A DNA stretch of 64,000 nucleotides from Streptomyces griseoincarnatus (GTDB lineage Bacteria > Actinomycetota > Actinomycetes > Streptomycetales > Streptomycetaceae). Where the stretch lies: the NCBI GenBank assembly GCA_014649575.1, contig BMTH01000016.1, positions 1-64,000 of the forward strand. The letters run 5' to 3'. Below the pieces are notes generated by a model that was not told the origin of the DNA, did not search any database, and saw only the letters and a program-made list of their open reading frames with translations. Below, piece after piece: positions 24,533-32,431 of this stretch (position 1 is its first letter; every line of letters begins with the position of its first letter). The position numbers were made by a program, and so were the translations under genes.

Positions 24533-26001
24533 CACGCCGGACACGCCTGCCGCACCCCGGCCGCCCCCGGGTGCGGTCGCTGCGCGCGCAGCTCACGCTG
24601 GCGAACGTGGTGCTGCTGGCGCTGGGCATCGTCGCCGCGACCGCGGTGAGCGTCCTCGGCATGCGCTACTACCTGCTCGACCAGATCGACACGGAGCTGG
24701 TCCGCACCCGCGACTCCCTCGGCGGCTCCGAGCTGACGCTGCGGCAGATCGACTCGCTGAGCGCGCTGCGCTTCCTCCGCGACCGGGTGGATCCCGAGTG
24801 GAACCAGGACGACGACGCCCCCGACTCGGTCTTCGCCGCCGTGGACCGCGAAGGCGAGCCGGTCCCCGTGTTCGGCTTCGCCCCGTCCCGGGCGCAGCGC
24901 GACCTGGCGGACGCCGTGGGCGACCCGGGCGCGCTGATCCGGGACCCGGAGCCGCAGGACCTCACCGTGCGCGGCAACGCCTACCGGGTCACCGCCGCCC
25001 GCCTCGCCGACGGCACCGGTGTCCTCATCGCCGGCTCCACCGAGCCGCTGCACGACGGCGTCGCCAAGGCGGTCAGGTTCGACCTGGCCATCGGCACGCT
25101 GCTGCTGCTCGTGCTGGCCTGCCTCACCATGATGGCGGTACGGCGGCGGATGCGGCCGCTGGAGGACATGGTGGAGACGTCGTCGGCGATCGCCGAGGGC
25201 GACCTGACCCGGCGGGTGCCCTCCAGCTGCGACACCTCCCTGGAGGTGGAGCAGCTGCGGCTGGCGCTCAACTCGATGCTCCAGCAGGTGGAGTCGGCGT
25301 ACCGCACCCGGGAGCGCAGCGCGGCGCAGCTGCGGCGGTTCGTCGCCGACGCCTCCCACGAGCTGCGCACTCCGCTCGCGGCGATCCGCGGCTACCTCCA
25401 GCTCTACGAGCGGGGCATGCTGCGCGACCCCACGGAGCGCAGGCGGGCCTGGGACCGGATGACGACCGAGTCCGACCGGATGGGACGGCTGGTCGACGAA
25501 CTCCTGGTGCTGGCCCGCCTCGACCAGCGTCCGGAGCTGCGGAAGCGGAACGTGGACGTGTGCCGGCTGGCGCGGGACGCGGCGCAGGACCTCCGGGTGC
25601 AGCAACCGGACCGTCCGGTGCGGGTGGACGCGGAGGGTGCGGTCCTGGTCCACGCCGACGAGGCGGGCCTCCGCCAGATCCTGGGCAACCTGGTCGGCAA
25701 CGTCCGCACGCACACCCCCGCCGACGTGCCGGTACGGCTCGGTGTGGCCCGCGCGGACGGCGAGGTGCGGCTGTGGGTCGCGGACGAGGGCCCGGGTCTC
25801 GCCCCGGAGGACGCGGGCCGGGTCTTCGACCGCTTCTTCCGCGCGGGCGGCGGCGCGGGCAGCGGCCTCGGCATGGCGATCGTGCAGGGTGTCGTCCACG
25901 CCCACGGCGGCGAGGTCACGGTGGACACGGCCCCGGGCAAGGGCCTGACGGTCACGGTGACGCTGCCGCCGTGCACGGAGACGTTCACGCGGGCGGACTG
26001 A
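24529..26001 (+). CDS. Sensor histidine kinase, OmpR-type system
   Basis: 490 residues. Two membrane segments (VVLLALGIVAATAVSVLGMR; LAIGTLLLLVLACLTMMAV) enclose an extracytoplasmic sensor of about 135 residues. A HAMP linker (RRRMRPLEDMVETSSAIAEG) leads to the dimerisation box VADASHELRTPLAAIRGYL with His277. The ATPase domain has ILGNLVGNVRTHTP, VADEGPGLAPED and GSGLGMAIVQGVVHAHGG. The usual second Asn of the N box appears within a GNVRTH context rather than NALKH. Translationally coupled to the regulator. Confidence 0.94.
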   Translation: MTRRTRLPHPGRPRVRSLRAQLTLANVVLLALGIVAATAVSVLGMRYYLLDQIDTELVRTRDSLGGSELTLRQIDSLSALRFLRDRVDPEWNQDDDAPDSVFAAVDREGEPVPVFGFAPSRAQRDLADAVGDPGALIRDPEPQDLTVRGNAYRVTAARLADGTGVLIAGSTEPLHDGVAKAVRFDLAIGTLLLLVLACLTMMAVRRRMRPLEDMVETSSAIAEGDLTRRVPSSCDTSLEVEQLRLALNSMLQQVESAYRTRERSAAQLRRFVADASHELRTPLAAIRGYLQLYERGMLRDPTERRRAWDRMTTESDRMGRLVDELLVLARLDQRPELRKRNVDVCRLARDAAQDLRVQQPDRPVRVDAEGAVLVHADEAGLRQILGNLVGNVRTHTPADVPVRLGVARADGEVRLWVADEGPGLAPEDAGRVFDRFFRAGGGAGSGLGMAIVQGVVHAHGGEVTVDTAPGKGLTVTVTLPPCTETFTRAD

Positions 26002-26116
26002 GCGGGCGCCCTGAGTGGGGCCGGCCGCCCCGGGGAGCGCGGCAGGCGGACGCTCCCTCCGCGGCCCGGGGAGCCGAGACCGGGCCCGCCGACCGGCCCT
26101 ACGGCCCGATCACGAA

Positions 26117-26525
26117 CCGGCCACGGACACCCCGACCGGCCGGAGGCCGAGCATCCCCGGGCAACACGCGGGTCGCCGACCACCCCGGGGAACATCGATG
26201 ACAGGCGCCCCGACCGGCCCGGAAAGCCTGGGCCGACCACACCTACCGGCCCCGCCGACCGATCACGGACCGCCGCCGACCCAGCGCCAACCGGCCACGG
26301 ACACCCCGACCGGCCGGAGGCCGCGCATCCCCGGGCAACACACCGATCGCCGGCCACCCCGGGGAACATCCATGACGGGCACCCCGACCGGCCCGGAAAG
26401 CCTGGGCCGACCACACCTACCGGCCCCGCCGACCGATCACGGACCGCCGCCGACCCAGCGCCAACCGGCCACGGACACACCGACCAGCCGGAGGCCGAGC
26501 ATCCCCGGGCAGCACGCCGGTCATC
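26117..26525. repeat. 174-bp tandem repeat, about 2.4 copies
   Basis: Copies begin with ccggccacgga at 26117, 26291 and 26465 (the third is partial); the first two are nearly identical along their whole length. It fills the gap between the convergent kinase and phosphoesterase genes. Because 174 is divisible by three, frames stay open through it on both strands, but composition and lack of ribosome sites argue against coding. No gene was recognised from 26002 to 26577. Confidence 0.9.
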
Positions 26526-26577
26526 CCCCGCGGGGGACCCGCCGGCCCGTCGCCGGAGGGGAACGCGTCGGTCGGGG

Positions 26578-27897
26578 CTACGCCTGGCGGGAGGCCAGTT
26601 CGATCACCGTGATGTCGGAGGGGGCGCCCACGCGGGTGGGCGGGCCCCACGCACCGGCGCCTCGGCTGACGTAGAGCTGGGTGTCGCCGTAGCGGTCGAG
26701 GCCGGCCAGGGTCGGGTTCGCGCCGCGGGCGATCAGGTTGCCCGGCCAGAGCTGGCCGCCGTGGGTGTGGCCCGAGAGCTGGAGGTCCACGCCGTGGTCG
26801 ACGGCCTCGTGGATCTGCACCGGCTGGTGGGCCAGCAGCACGCAGGCCCGCGCGCGGTCCCGGTCGCCGAGGGCGCGGGCGAAGTCCGGCCCCTGGCCCT
26901 CGTCCTCGCCGGCGACGTCGTTCACGCCCGCGAGGTCGAAGTGGGGCAGCTCCGTGCGGGCGTTCTCCAGCGGGTTCAGGCCGAGCCGGCGGACCTCCTC
27001 GACCCACTGCTCGGCGCCGGAGAAGTACTCGTGGTTGCCGGTGACGAAGAACGCCCCGTGACGTGCCGTCAGCTGGGCCAGCGGGGCGGCCGCGGGACCG
27101 AGGTCCTGCACGCTGCCGTCGACCAGGTCGCCGACGACCGCGATCAGGTCGGGCTGGGTCGAGTTGATCGTGTCGACGACCTTCTGCGCGAAGCCGCGCC
27201 CCAGCACCGGGCCCAGGTGGATGTCGCTGACCACGGCGATCCGGTATCCGTGCGCGGCGCGCGGCAGCTTGGCCAGCGGCACGGTGACCCGCTTGACCTT
27301 CGGTCCGCGCAGGACGCCGTAGGTCCCGTACCCGACGGTCCCGACCGCGGCCGCCGCGGCGGCTCCGCCGACGACCCGGGAGACGAACAGCCGACGGGAG
27401 GGGCCGGAACCGTCCGTCGCGGAGCCCTCCTCCGTCGTGGCGCCCGCCTCGGGGCCCTTCGTGGTGTCCTGCGCCGAGCCGGTCGCCTCCGGGCTCTGCA
27501 CCGGCTCCGGGTCCGCGCTCGCCGCCCGGCCCGCCGGTATCAAGTCGCGGGCCGGCTCCGGGGCGGACGCCCGTGCCCGGCGCTCCAGCACCCTGCGCAG
27601 CACGGGGCGGACCAGTTCGCCGGCCAGCAGGGCCAGCAGCAGGTACAGGGTGAGGGCCAGCCACAGGTACCCCGGCCAGGCCAGCAGGCGCTGGAGGGTG
27701 AACGGAGCCTCCGTGCGGGAGGCGACCATGCCGCCGATGAACAGCAGCCACCCTCCTACGACCACCGCCGCGCCGATGCGGCGCACGGGGCCGGGCCCCG
27801 CCGTGGTGTCCCGGAACAGTCGGCGCCACACATACCAGTTGCCCGTCACCAGGACGGCGACGACCAGCAGTGCGACGAATACGAAGACGATGGCCAC
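26578..27897 (-). CDS. Membrane-anchored metallophosphoesterase
   Basis: 439 residues. Four N-terminal membrane helices (to about residue 105), a Pro/Ala/Glu/Ser linker, a further hydrophobic Ala/Gly segment (VVGGAAAAAAVGTVGYGTYG) and then the calcineurin-like domain. All metal motifs are present: SDIHLG, GDLVDG, GNHEYFSG, LLAHQP and SGHTHGGQ. The domain order resembles YaeI-type phosphodiesterases, which act on lipid-linked or nucleotide phosphates. GTG follows GGGGAAG. The gene for a small conserved membrane protein ends 32 bases upstream on the same strand. Confidence 0.92.
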   Translation of the reverse strand: MAIVFVFVALLVVAVLVTGNWYVWRRLFRDTTAGPGPVRRIGAAVVVGGWLLFIGGMVASRTEAPFTLQRLLAWPGYLWLALTLYLLLALLAGELVRPVLRRVLERRARASAPEPARDLIPAGRAASADPEPVQSPEATGSAQDTTKGPEAGATTEEGSATDGSGPSRRLFVSRVVGGAAAAAAVGTVGYGTYGVLRGPKVKRVTVPLAKLPRAAHGYRIAVVSDIHLGPVLGRGFAQKVVDTINSTQPDLIAVVGDLVDGSVQDLGPAAAPLAQLTARHGAFFVTGNHEYFSGAEQWVEEVRRLGLNPLENARTELPHFDLAGVNDVAGEDEGQGPDFARALGDRDRARACVLLAHQPVQIHEAVDHGVDLQLSGHTHGGQLWPGNLIARGANPTLAGLDRYGDTQLYVSRGAGAWGPPTRVGAPSDITVIELASRQA

Positions 27898-27929
27898 GAG
27901 GCGGACTTCCCCTGTTTCCCGTTACGGCG

Positions 27930-28178
27930 TCACGAGGTTCGTGACGTCCGGCTCAATGCGCGCAGACCGCGCAACCCGATGCCCCCGACGACCGTCCCCA
28001 GTACGAAGGAGACGACGGCGAGCGTCAGGTGAACGAAGAAGTACGCCGTGGGGTGCCCGTCGTCGAAGGCGAGCCCACTGCTGTCCTTGACCAGGTTCTT
28101 GACGAAAGTGATCCAGATGACCCAGCTCCACACCCCGAAGGCGAGCAGGAACCAGGAGACGGGGCGGCTGAGCTTCAT
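27930..28178 (-). CDS. Small conserved membrane protein (SCO4848 family)
   Basis: 82 residues with two membrane helices (VSWFLLAFGVWSWVIWITFV and FFVHLTLAVVSFVLGTVVGG) around a short charged loop (KNLVKDSSGLAFDDGHPTAY). It matches, from memory, the streptomycete SCO4848 small membrane family, which also sits next to a DacA-type carboxypeptidase. Function unknown. GATACT six bases before the ATG, and absence of a ribosome site, suggest a leaderless transcript. Divergent from the carboxypeptidase gene across 91 bases. Confidence 0.85.
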   Translation of the reverse strand: MKLSRPVSWFLLAFGVWSWVIWITFVKNLVKDSSGLAFDDGHPTAYFFVHLTLAVVSFVLGTVVGGIGLRGLRALSRTSRTS

Positions 28179-28269
28179 GCGTCCAGTATCGCCACGCGGT
28201 GTCCGGTTCCCGTCGCGGGGTGGGGACCGGGCAGGGACGTCCACCGAGATGGCATGTACCTTGCGGACC

Positions 28270-29547
28270 GTGCCCGCTACCGAGAAGACCGTACGGCGCT
28301 CCGCGCTGGTCGCCTCCGCCGTCCTGCTGTCCACCGCGCTGACCGCGCCGGCCGCCCTCGCGGCGCCCAAGCCGACGACGTCCCCGTCCGCCGCACCGCC
28401 GGCCCGCATGTCGACCGTGGGCGGCGAGCGGCTGGGCAGGCCGGGGACCCAGGTGAACCTGGCCGCCGGGGTGCCGGTGCTGCCGAAGGAGTTGTCCGCC
28501 CGCTCGTGGATCGTCGCGGACGCCGAGAGCGGCGACGTGCTCGCCGCGCACAACGCGCACTGGCGGCTGGCCCCCGCGAGCACGCTGAAGATGCTGTTCG
28601 CCGACACGCTGCTGCCGAAGTGGCCGCGGACGACGACGCACCGGGTGGAGCCCTCGGACCTGGCGGGTGTCGGCTCCGGGTCCAGCATGGTGGGCGTCAA
28701 GGAGGACGAGACGTACACCGTCCACGACCTGTGGCTCGGCGTCTTCCTGCGCTCCGGCAACGACGCGGTGCACGTGCTGTCCGCGATGAACGGCGGCGTG
28801 GAGAAGACCGTCGACGAGATGAACGAGCACGCCGAGGAGCTCCAGGCCCTCGACACGCACGCCGTGAGCCCCGACGGCTACGACGCCCCGGGCCAGGTGT
28901 CCTCCGCGTACGACCTGACCCTGATCGCCCGCTCCGGGCTGCAGAAGAAGGACTTCCGGGAGTACTGCTCGACGGTGCGGGCGCAGTTCCCCGGGGAGAC
29001 GAGGAAGAACAAGAAGGGCAAGCGGGTCCGCGGCTCCTTCGAGATCCAGAACACCAACCGGCTGCTCAGCGGCGACTACGACGTGCCCGTCTACCAGGGC
29101 ATAGCCGGGGTCAAGAACGGCAACACCACCCACGCCGGGGCGACCTTCACCGGCGTCGCCGAACGCGACGGCAAGGTGCTGCTGGTCACCGTGATGAACC
29201 CGGTGAAGAAGGAGTCGAACGAGGTCTACAAGGAGACCGCGCGCCTCTTCGACTGGGGCTTCGCCGCGGCCGGCAAGGTCGAGCCGGTCGGCGAGCTGGT
29301 GCCGCCGAAGAGCGTCGAGGAGGCGAACGCCGCGGCCGGTCCGTCCGCGTCGCCCGGCCAGGCGGGCGGCGGCACCGGCGCCGGGTCGAAGCCGGTGGCG
29401 AGCGCGCACACCGGCGGCGGCGCCGACGGCATGGGCGTGGCGCTGGGCATCGCCGGCGGGGTGGTGGCGCTGCTCGCGGGCGGCGTGTTCCTGGTCAACC
29501 GGCGCTGGCCGCTGCCGGACCTGGTGCGCCGTCGTCCCCGTCCCTGA
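28270..29547 (+). CDS. Secreted D-alanyl-D-alanine carboxypeptidase (S11, DacA-type PBP)
   Basis: 425 residues. Signal peptide (KTVRRSALVASAVLLSTALT, cleavage after LAA). Penicillin-binding motifs in order: STLK with nucleophile Ser104 and Lys107, SGN in LRSGNDAVH, and KNG in GIAGVKNGNTTHAG in place of KTG. The domain is followed by an Ala/Gly/Ser linker and a C-terminal membrane helix (MGVALGIAGGVVALLAGGVF) with a basic end, so it stays attached to the membrane. It trims the terminal D-Ala of muropeptides. GTG at 28270 is preferred because TACCTT lies seven bases upstream (leaderless); ATG at 28249 would add seven residues. The 3' end overlaps the convergent YihY gene by 53 bases. Confidence 0.93.
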   Translation: MPATEKTVRRSALVASAVLLSTALTAPAALAAPKPTTSPSAAPPARMSTVGGERLGRPGTQVNLAAGVPVLPKELSARSWIVADAESGDVLAAHNAHWRLAPASTLKMLFADTLLPKWPRTTTHRVEPSDLAGVGSGSSMVGVKEDETYTVHDLWLGVFLRSGNDAVHVLSAMNGGVEKTVDEMNEHAEELQALDTHAVSPDGYDAPGQVSSAYDLTLIARSGLQKKDFREYCSTVRAQFPGETRKNKKGKRVRGSFEIQNTNRLLSGDYDVPVYQGIAGVKNGNTTHAGATFTGVAERDGKVLLVTVMNPVKKESNEVYKETARLFDWGFAAAGKVEPVGELVPPKSVEEANAAAGPSASPGQAGGGTGAGSKPVASAHTGGGADGMGVALGIAGGVVALLAGGVFLVNRRWPLPDLVRRRPRP

Positions 29548-30412
29548 CCTCGTCGGCCTCGTCCTCCTTGCTGGGCGTGGCCGTCCAGGCGGCGCAGAAC
29601 AGGACGAGTTTCGTGGTGAGGTTGATCCACAGCAGCAGCGCCACGGGGACGCCGAACGCGCCGTACATGCTTTTCGCGGCGACGGCCTGGATGTAGCCGC
29701 TGAGCAGCAGCTTCAGCAGTTCGAAGCCGACGGCCCCGGTGAGCGCGGCGACGGTCACCCGGCGCCGGGACGGCTGGACGCCGGGCAGCAGGGTGAGGAC
29801 GTAGAGCAGGAGCAGGAAGTCGGTGCCGGCGGCGACGGCGAACGCGGCGGTCTGCAGGACGATTCCGCCCCAGCCGCCCTTCTCCAGTCCGGCGGCGTCG
29901 CTGATCCGGCCGGCCAGCGCGGTGGCGACGGCGGAGGCGGCCAGTGTGACGAGGATCGCCCCGCCGAGGCCGACGAGGATGCCCGCGTCCTTGGCCTTGC
30001 GCAGGAGGAGGTTCTCGTCGTCGTCGGGCAGCTCCCACACCACGCGAAGGCACTCCCGCATGAGGCCGGCCCAGCTGATCCCGGTGAACACCAGGGCGGC
30101 GCCGGCGATCAGGCCGACGGTGCCCGCGTTGGCCGCCAGCTCCCCGACGTCGATCTGGTCGGAGATGCCGGGCACCTGGTCGGTGATCTTGTCCTGAAGG
30201 GTGTCCTGGCGTTCCTTGCCGAGGGTCGCCGCGCCGATCGCGGCGGCCACGGTGAGCAGCGGGAACAGCGCGACGAAGCTGCGGAACGTCATCGCCGCGG
30301 CGAGCCGCGTCCAGTGCACCCGGTCCAGCCGCTCGAACGACCGCCACGCGTGCGTGAGCGACATACGGGTCACCCACGGCCCCACCACCGGGAGCTTTCT
30401 CAGCCAGTCCAC
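29495..30412 (-). CDS. YihY/BrkB-family membrane protein
   Basis: 305 residues. Six membrane helices with the family pattern: AAAMTFRSFVALFPLLTVAA early, GISWAGLMRECLRVVWELPD in the middle, and YGAFGVPVALLLWINLTTKL near the end. A charged tail follows. The family is predicted to transport or flip substrates, but function is unproven. GTG start overlaps the stop of the GtrA gene by 13 bases. It is last in a four-gene run PAP2-UbiA-GtrA-YihY, so a role in handling the same lipid-linked sugar is possible. Confidence 0.85.
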   Translation of the reverse strand: MDWLRKLPVVGPWVTRMSLTHAWRSFERLDRVHWTRLAAAMTFRSFVALFPLLTVAAAIGAATLGKERQDTLQDKITDQVPGISDQIDVGELAANAGTVGLIAGAALVFTGISWAGLMRECLRVVWELPDDDENLLLRKAKDAGILVGLGGAILVTLAASAVATALAGRISDAAGLEKGGWGGIVLQTAAFAVAAGTDFLLLLYVLTLLPGVQPSRRRVTVAALTGAVGFELLKLLLSGYIQAVAAKSMYGAFGVPVALLLWINLTTKLVLFCAAWTATPSKEDEADEVRDGDDGAPGPAAASAG

Positions 30413-30837
30413 GATCCGACTCTGCCCGCGTCACGGAAGACCAATGTCCTGGTGCCCCAGAAACGGACGACGGTGGCCAGTGCCATGCCGACCACCGCAC
30501 CGGACACGGTGTCCGCGCGCTGCGAGGTGTAGCCCAGCCCGTAGTGGCTGACGGCGAGGCAGAGGAGCTGTACGGCGGCGCCGGCGAGGTTGACGGCGAA
30601 GAACACCGCGTACGGGCGGGCGCCGCGCACGCGCCGGTCGCGGTAGGTGCCGTGGGCGTTGGCCGCGTAGGCGACGGTGCAGCCGGCGACGAAGGACAGC
30701 GCCTTCGCGGTGAGCGGCCCGAGTCCGCCGGGGCCGCGCAGATACGTGAAGAGGGCGAGGTCGACGGCGTAGGCGAGGAGTCCCGCGGTCGCGAAGCCGA
30801 GGAGCTCCCGCCGGTGCCGGCGCAGGCGGTCCTTCAC
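30400..30837 (-). CDS. GtrA-family membrane protein
   Basis: 145 residues with four membrane helices (GFATAGLLAYAVDLALFTYL; LTAKALSFVAGCTVAYAANA; YAVFFAVNLAGAAVQLLCLA; TVSGAVVGMALATVVRFWGT) and a basic N-terminus, exactly the GtrA/DPMS-like layout. GtrA relatives assist translocation or localisation of polyprenyl-phosphate sugars; in mycobacteria Rv3789 lies beside dprE1/dprE2. GTG overlaps the UbiA stop (GTGA). Confidence 0.87.
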   Translation of the reverse strand: MKDRLRRHRRELLGFATAGLLAYAVDLALFTYLRGPGGLGPLTAKALSFVAGCTVAYAANAHGTYRDRRVRGARPYAVFFAVNLAGAAVQLLCLAVSHYGLGYTSQRADTVSGAVVGMALATVVRFWGTRTLVFRDAGRVGSWTG

Positions 30838-31769
30838 CAGTCGGCCACCGCCAGGGCGTACATCGCCGCCCACACCAGTCCGATGAGGGCGAGGGCGCGG
30901 TCGCCGAGCACCACGTCCTCCGGTTCGCCCGCGGTGCCCCGGTCGGCGAAGACGGCGTAGCGCAGCACGGCGAGGACGAAGGCGACGACGGACAGCTGAC
31001 GCCAGGGCAGAACGCTGGTGTGCGGCACGCCGCCCTCCTCCAGGGCCCACAGGCAGTAGCCGAGGACGGCGACCCCGGCCGCGAGCTGCCACACGAACCG
31101 CAGGTAGCCGGTGGTGTACTCGGTGAGCAGCGCGCGCGTGGCGCCGCCGTTCCCGGCGAGCTGCACGGCCTCGGAGTAGCGCTTGGCGGCGACCATGAAC
31201 AGGGCGCCGAAGCCGGTGGTGATGAGGAACCAGCGGGACAGCGGGATGCCGAGGGCGAGCCCGCCCGCCGTCGCGCGCATCACGAACCCGGCGGTGACGA
31301 CGGCGAGATCGACGACGAGGACGTGCTTGAGGCTGACGCAGTAGGCCAGTTGCATCACGAGGTAGCCGGCGAGCAGCGCGGCCAGCTCCGGCGGGCACAG
31401 CAGCGCGGCAGCGGCCGGGGCGAGCACGCCGAGGGCGGTCCCGGCGGCGTAGGCGACGGGCACCGGGACCTGTCCGGCGGCCACCGGGCGGCGGCACTTG
31501 ACGGGGTGGGCGCGGTCGGCCTCGGCGTCGCGCGCGTCGTTGACCAGGTAGACGGCGGCGGCGCAGGCGGTGAACAGCACGAACACCAGGGCGAGCCGGG
31601 TCAGGGCGTGCGCGGTGAAGAGGACGCCCGCGGCGGCGGGGGCGGCGGCCACCAGGACGTTCTTGACCCACTGCTTGGGGCGCGCGGTGCGCAGCAGACC
31701 GATGAGGAGCCCGCCCCGGACGGACGGCGTGGCCTGCCCGCGGTCGGAGCGTTCGCCGAGCAGCGTCAC
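30834..31769 (-). CDS. UbiA-type prenyltransferase, decaprenyl-phosphate phosphoribosyltransferase-like
   Basis: 311 residues, about nine membrane helices. First Asp-rich motif VNDARDAEADRAHPVKCRRP; the second region (LVVDLAVVTAGFVMRATAGG) matches the bacterial DPPR synthase branch, as do RTARPKQWVKN near the N-terminus and AKRYSEA in a loop. The mycobacterial enzyme (Rv3806c) joins PRPP to decaprenyl phosphate, the first step to decaprenylphospho-arabinose. GTG with GGGAGG six bases upstream; overlaps the PAP2 stop by four bases. Confidence 0.88.
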   Translation of the reverse strand: MTLLGERSDRGQATPSVRGGLLIGLLRTARPKQWVKNVLVAAAPAAAGVLFTAHALTRLALVFVLFTACAAAVYLVNDARDAEADRAHPVKCRRPVAAGQVPVPVAYAAGTALGVLAPAAAALLCPPELAALLAGYLVMQLAYCVSLKHVLVVDLAVVTAGFVMRATAGGLALGIPLSRWFLITTGFGALFMVAAKRYSEAVQLAGNGGATRALLTEYTTGYLRFVWQLAAGVAVLGYCLWALEEGGVPHTSVLPWRQLSVVAFVLAVLRYAVFADRGTAGEPEDVVLGDRALALIGLVWAAMYALAVADW

Positions 31770-32308
31770 GCCGTGCCTCCCGTCATCCAGCGGGCGCCGA
31801 GCCTGGCGGTGAGCGCCCCGAGGGCGGCGCCGGCGGCCACGTCCGACGGGTAGTGGACGCCGGCCACCAGCCGGGACACGCACACGGCGGCGGCCAGCGG
31901 AGGCACCGCGCGGGCGCCGAGCGTCCCGAAGGCGACGGCGGCGGCCGCGGCGGAGGTGGCGTGGGAGCTGGGGAAGGAGTGCCGTCCGACGGTGCCGACC
32001 AGCGGTTCGACGTGCGCCGGACGGGGGCGGCGCACGACCCGCTTCACCACCGAGCTCGCCGCGTGCGCGCCCGCGGTGAGCGCGGTGCCGCGCAGCCAGG
32101 CGCCGCGCCGGGGACGGTCCACGACGGCGCCCGCGAGGCCCGCCGCGACCCATACGGCGCCGTGCTCCCCCGCCCAGGACAGGGCGCGCGCGGCCCCGGC
32201 CACGCGCGGATCGGAGCCGCACGCCCTGAGCGCGGAGACGATCCGGTGGTCCACCCCGTGGAGACCGCGGGGCCGGAAGAGGTCGTGCTGGTCGTCCATG
32301 TGGCTCAC
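31766..32308 (-). CDS. PAP2-family phosphatase, possible polyprenyl-phosphoribose-5-phosphatase
   Basis: 180 residues. The three PAP2 motifs are present: VKRVVRRPRP, PSSHATSA and SRLVAGVHYPSDV. Three to four helices. In the mycobacterial pathway a PAP2 enzyme (Rv3807c) removes the 5-phosphate from decaprenyl-phosphoryl-5-phosphoribose; its position here next to the UbiA synthase supports the same step. GTG with GGAGGTGAACA upstream; the alternative ATG is nine bases later. Divergent from the dprE1-like gene. Confidence 0.87.
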   Translation of the reverse strand: MSHMDDQHDLFRPRGLHGVDHRIVSALRACGSDPRVAGAARALSWAGEHGAVWVAAGLAGAVVDRPRRGAWLRGTALTAGAHAASSVVKRVVRRPRPAHVEPLVGTVGRHSFPSSHATSAAAAAVAFGTLGARAVPPLAAAVCVSRLVAGVHYPSDVAAGAALGALTARLGARWMTGGTA

Positions 32309-32431
32309 TGTTCACCTCCGGCGCACCGGAATTCCATCGCTTCGGGACGACATCCCATTAATCACCCGTTTCGGGGACGGGATTGACGTTTCAAAACCAA
32401 CGGCCCACAGAGGGGCGATACGGTCGCCGTC
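32309..32431. promoter_or_regulatory. Divergent promoter region of the dpr-like cluster
   Basis: 123 bases, noticeably richer in A+T than the flanks. An imperfect inverted repeat AATCaCCCGT / ACGGGATT lies at 32359-32384. TACGGT at 32419-32424 is seven bases before the dprE1-like ATG, fitting a leaderless start. Confidence 0.45.

Noticed and set aside
25404..26674. Long open frames on both strands through the 174-bp repeats
   Set aside because: They are open because the unit is divisible by three and GC-rich. They lack ribosome sites, have repetitive Arg/Pro composition and overlap the kinase gene.
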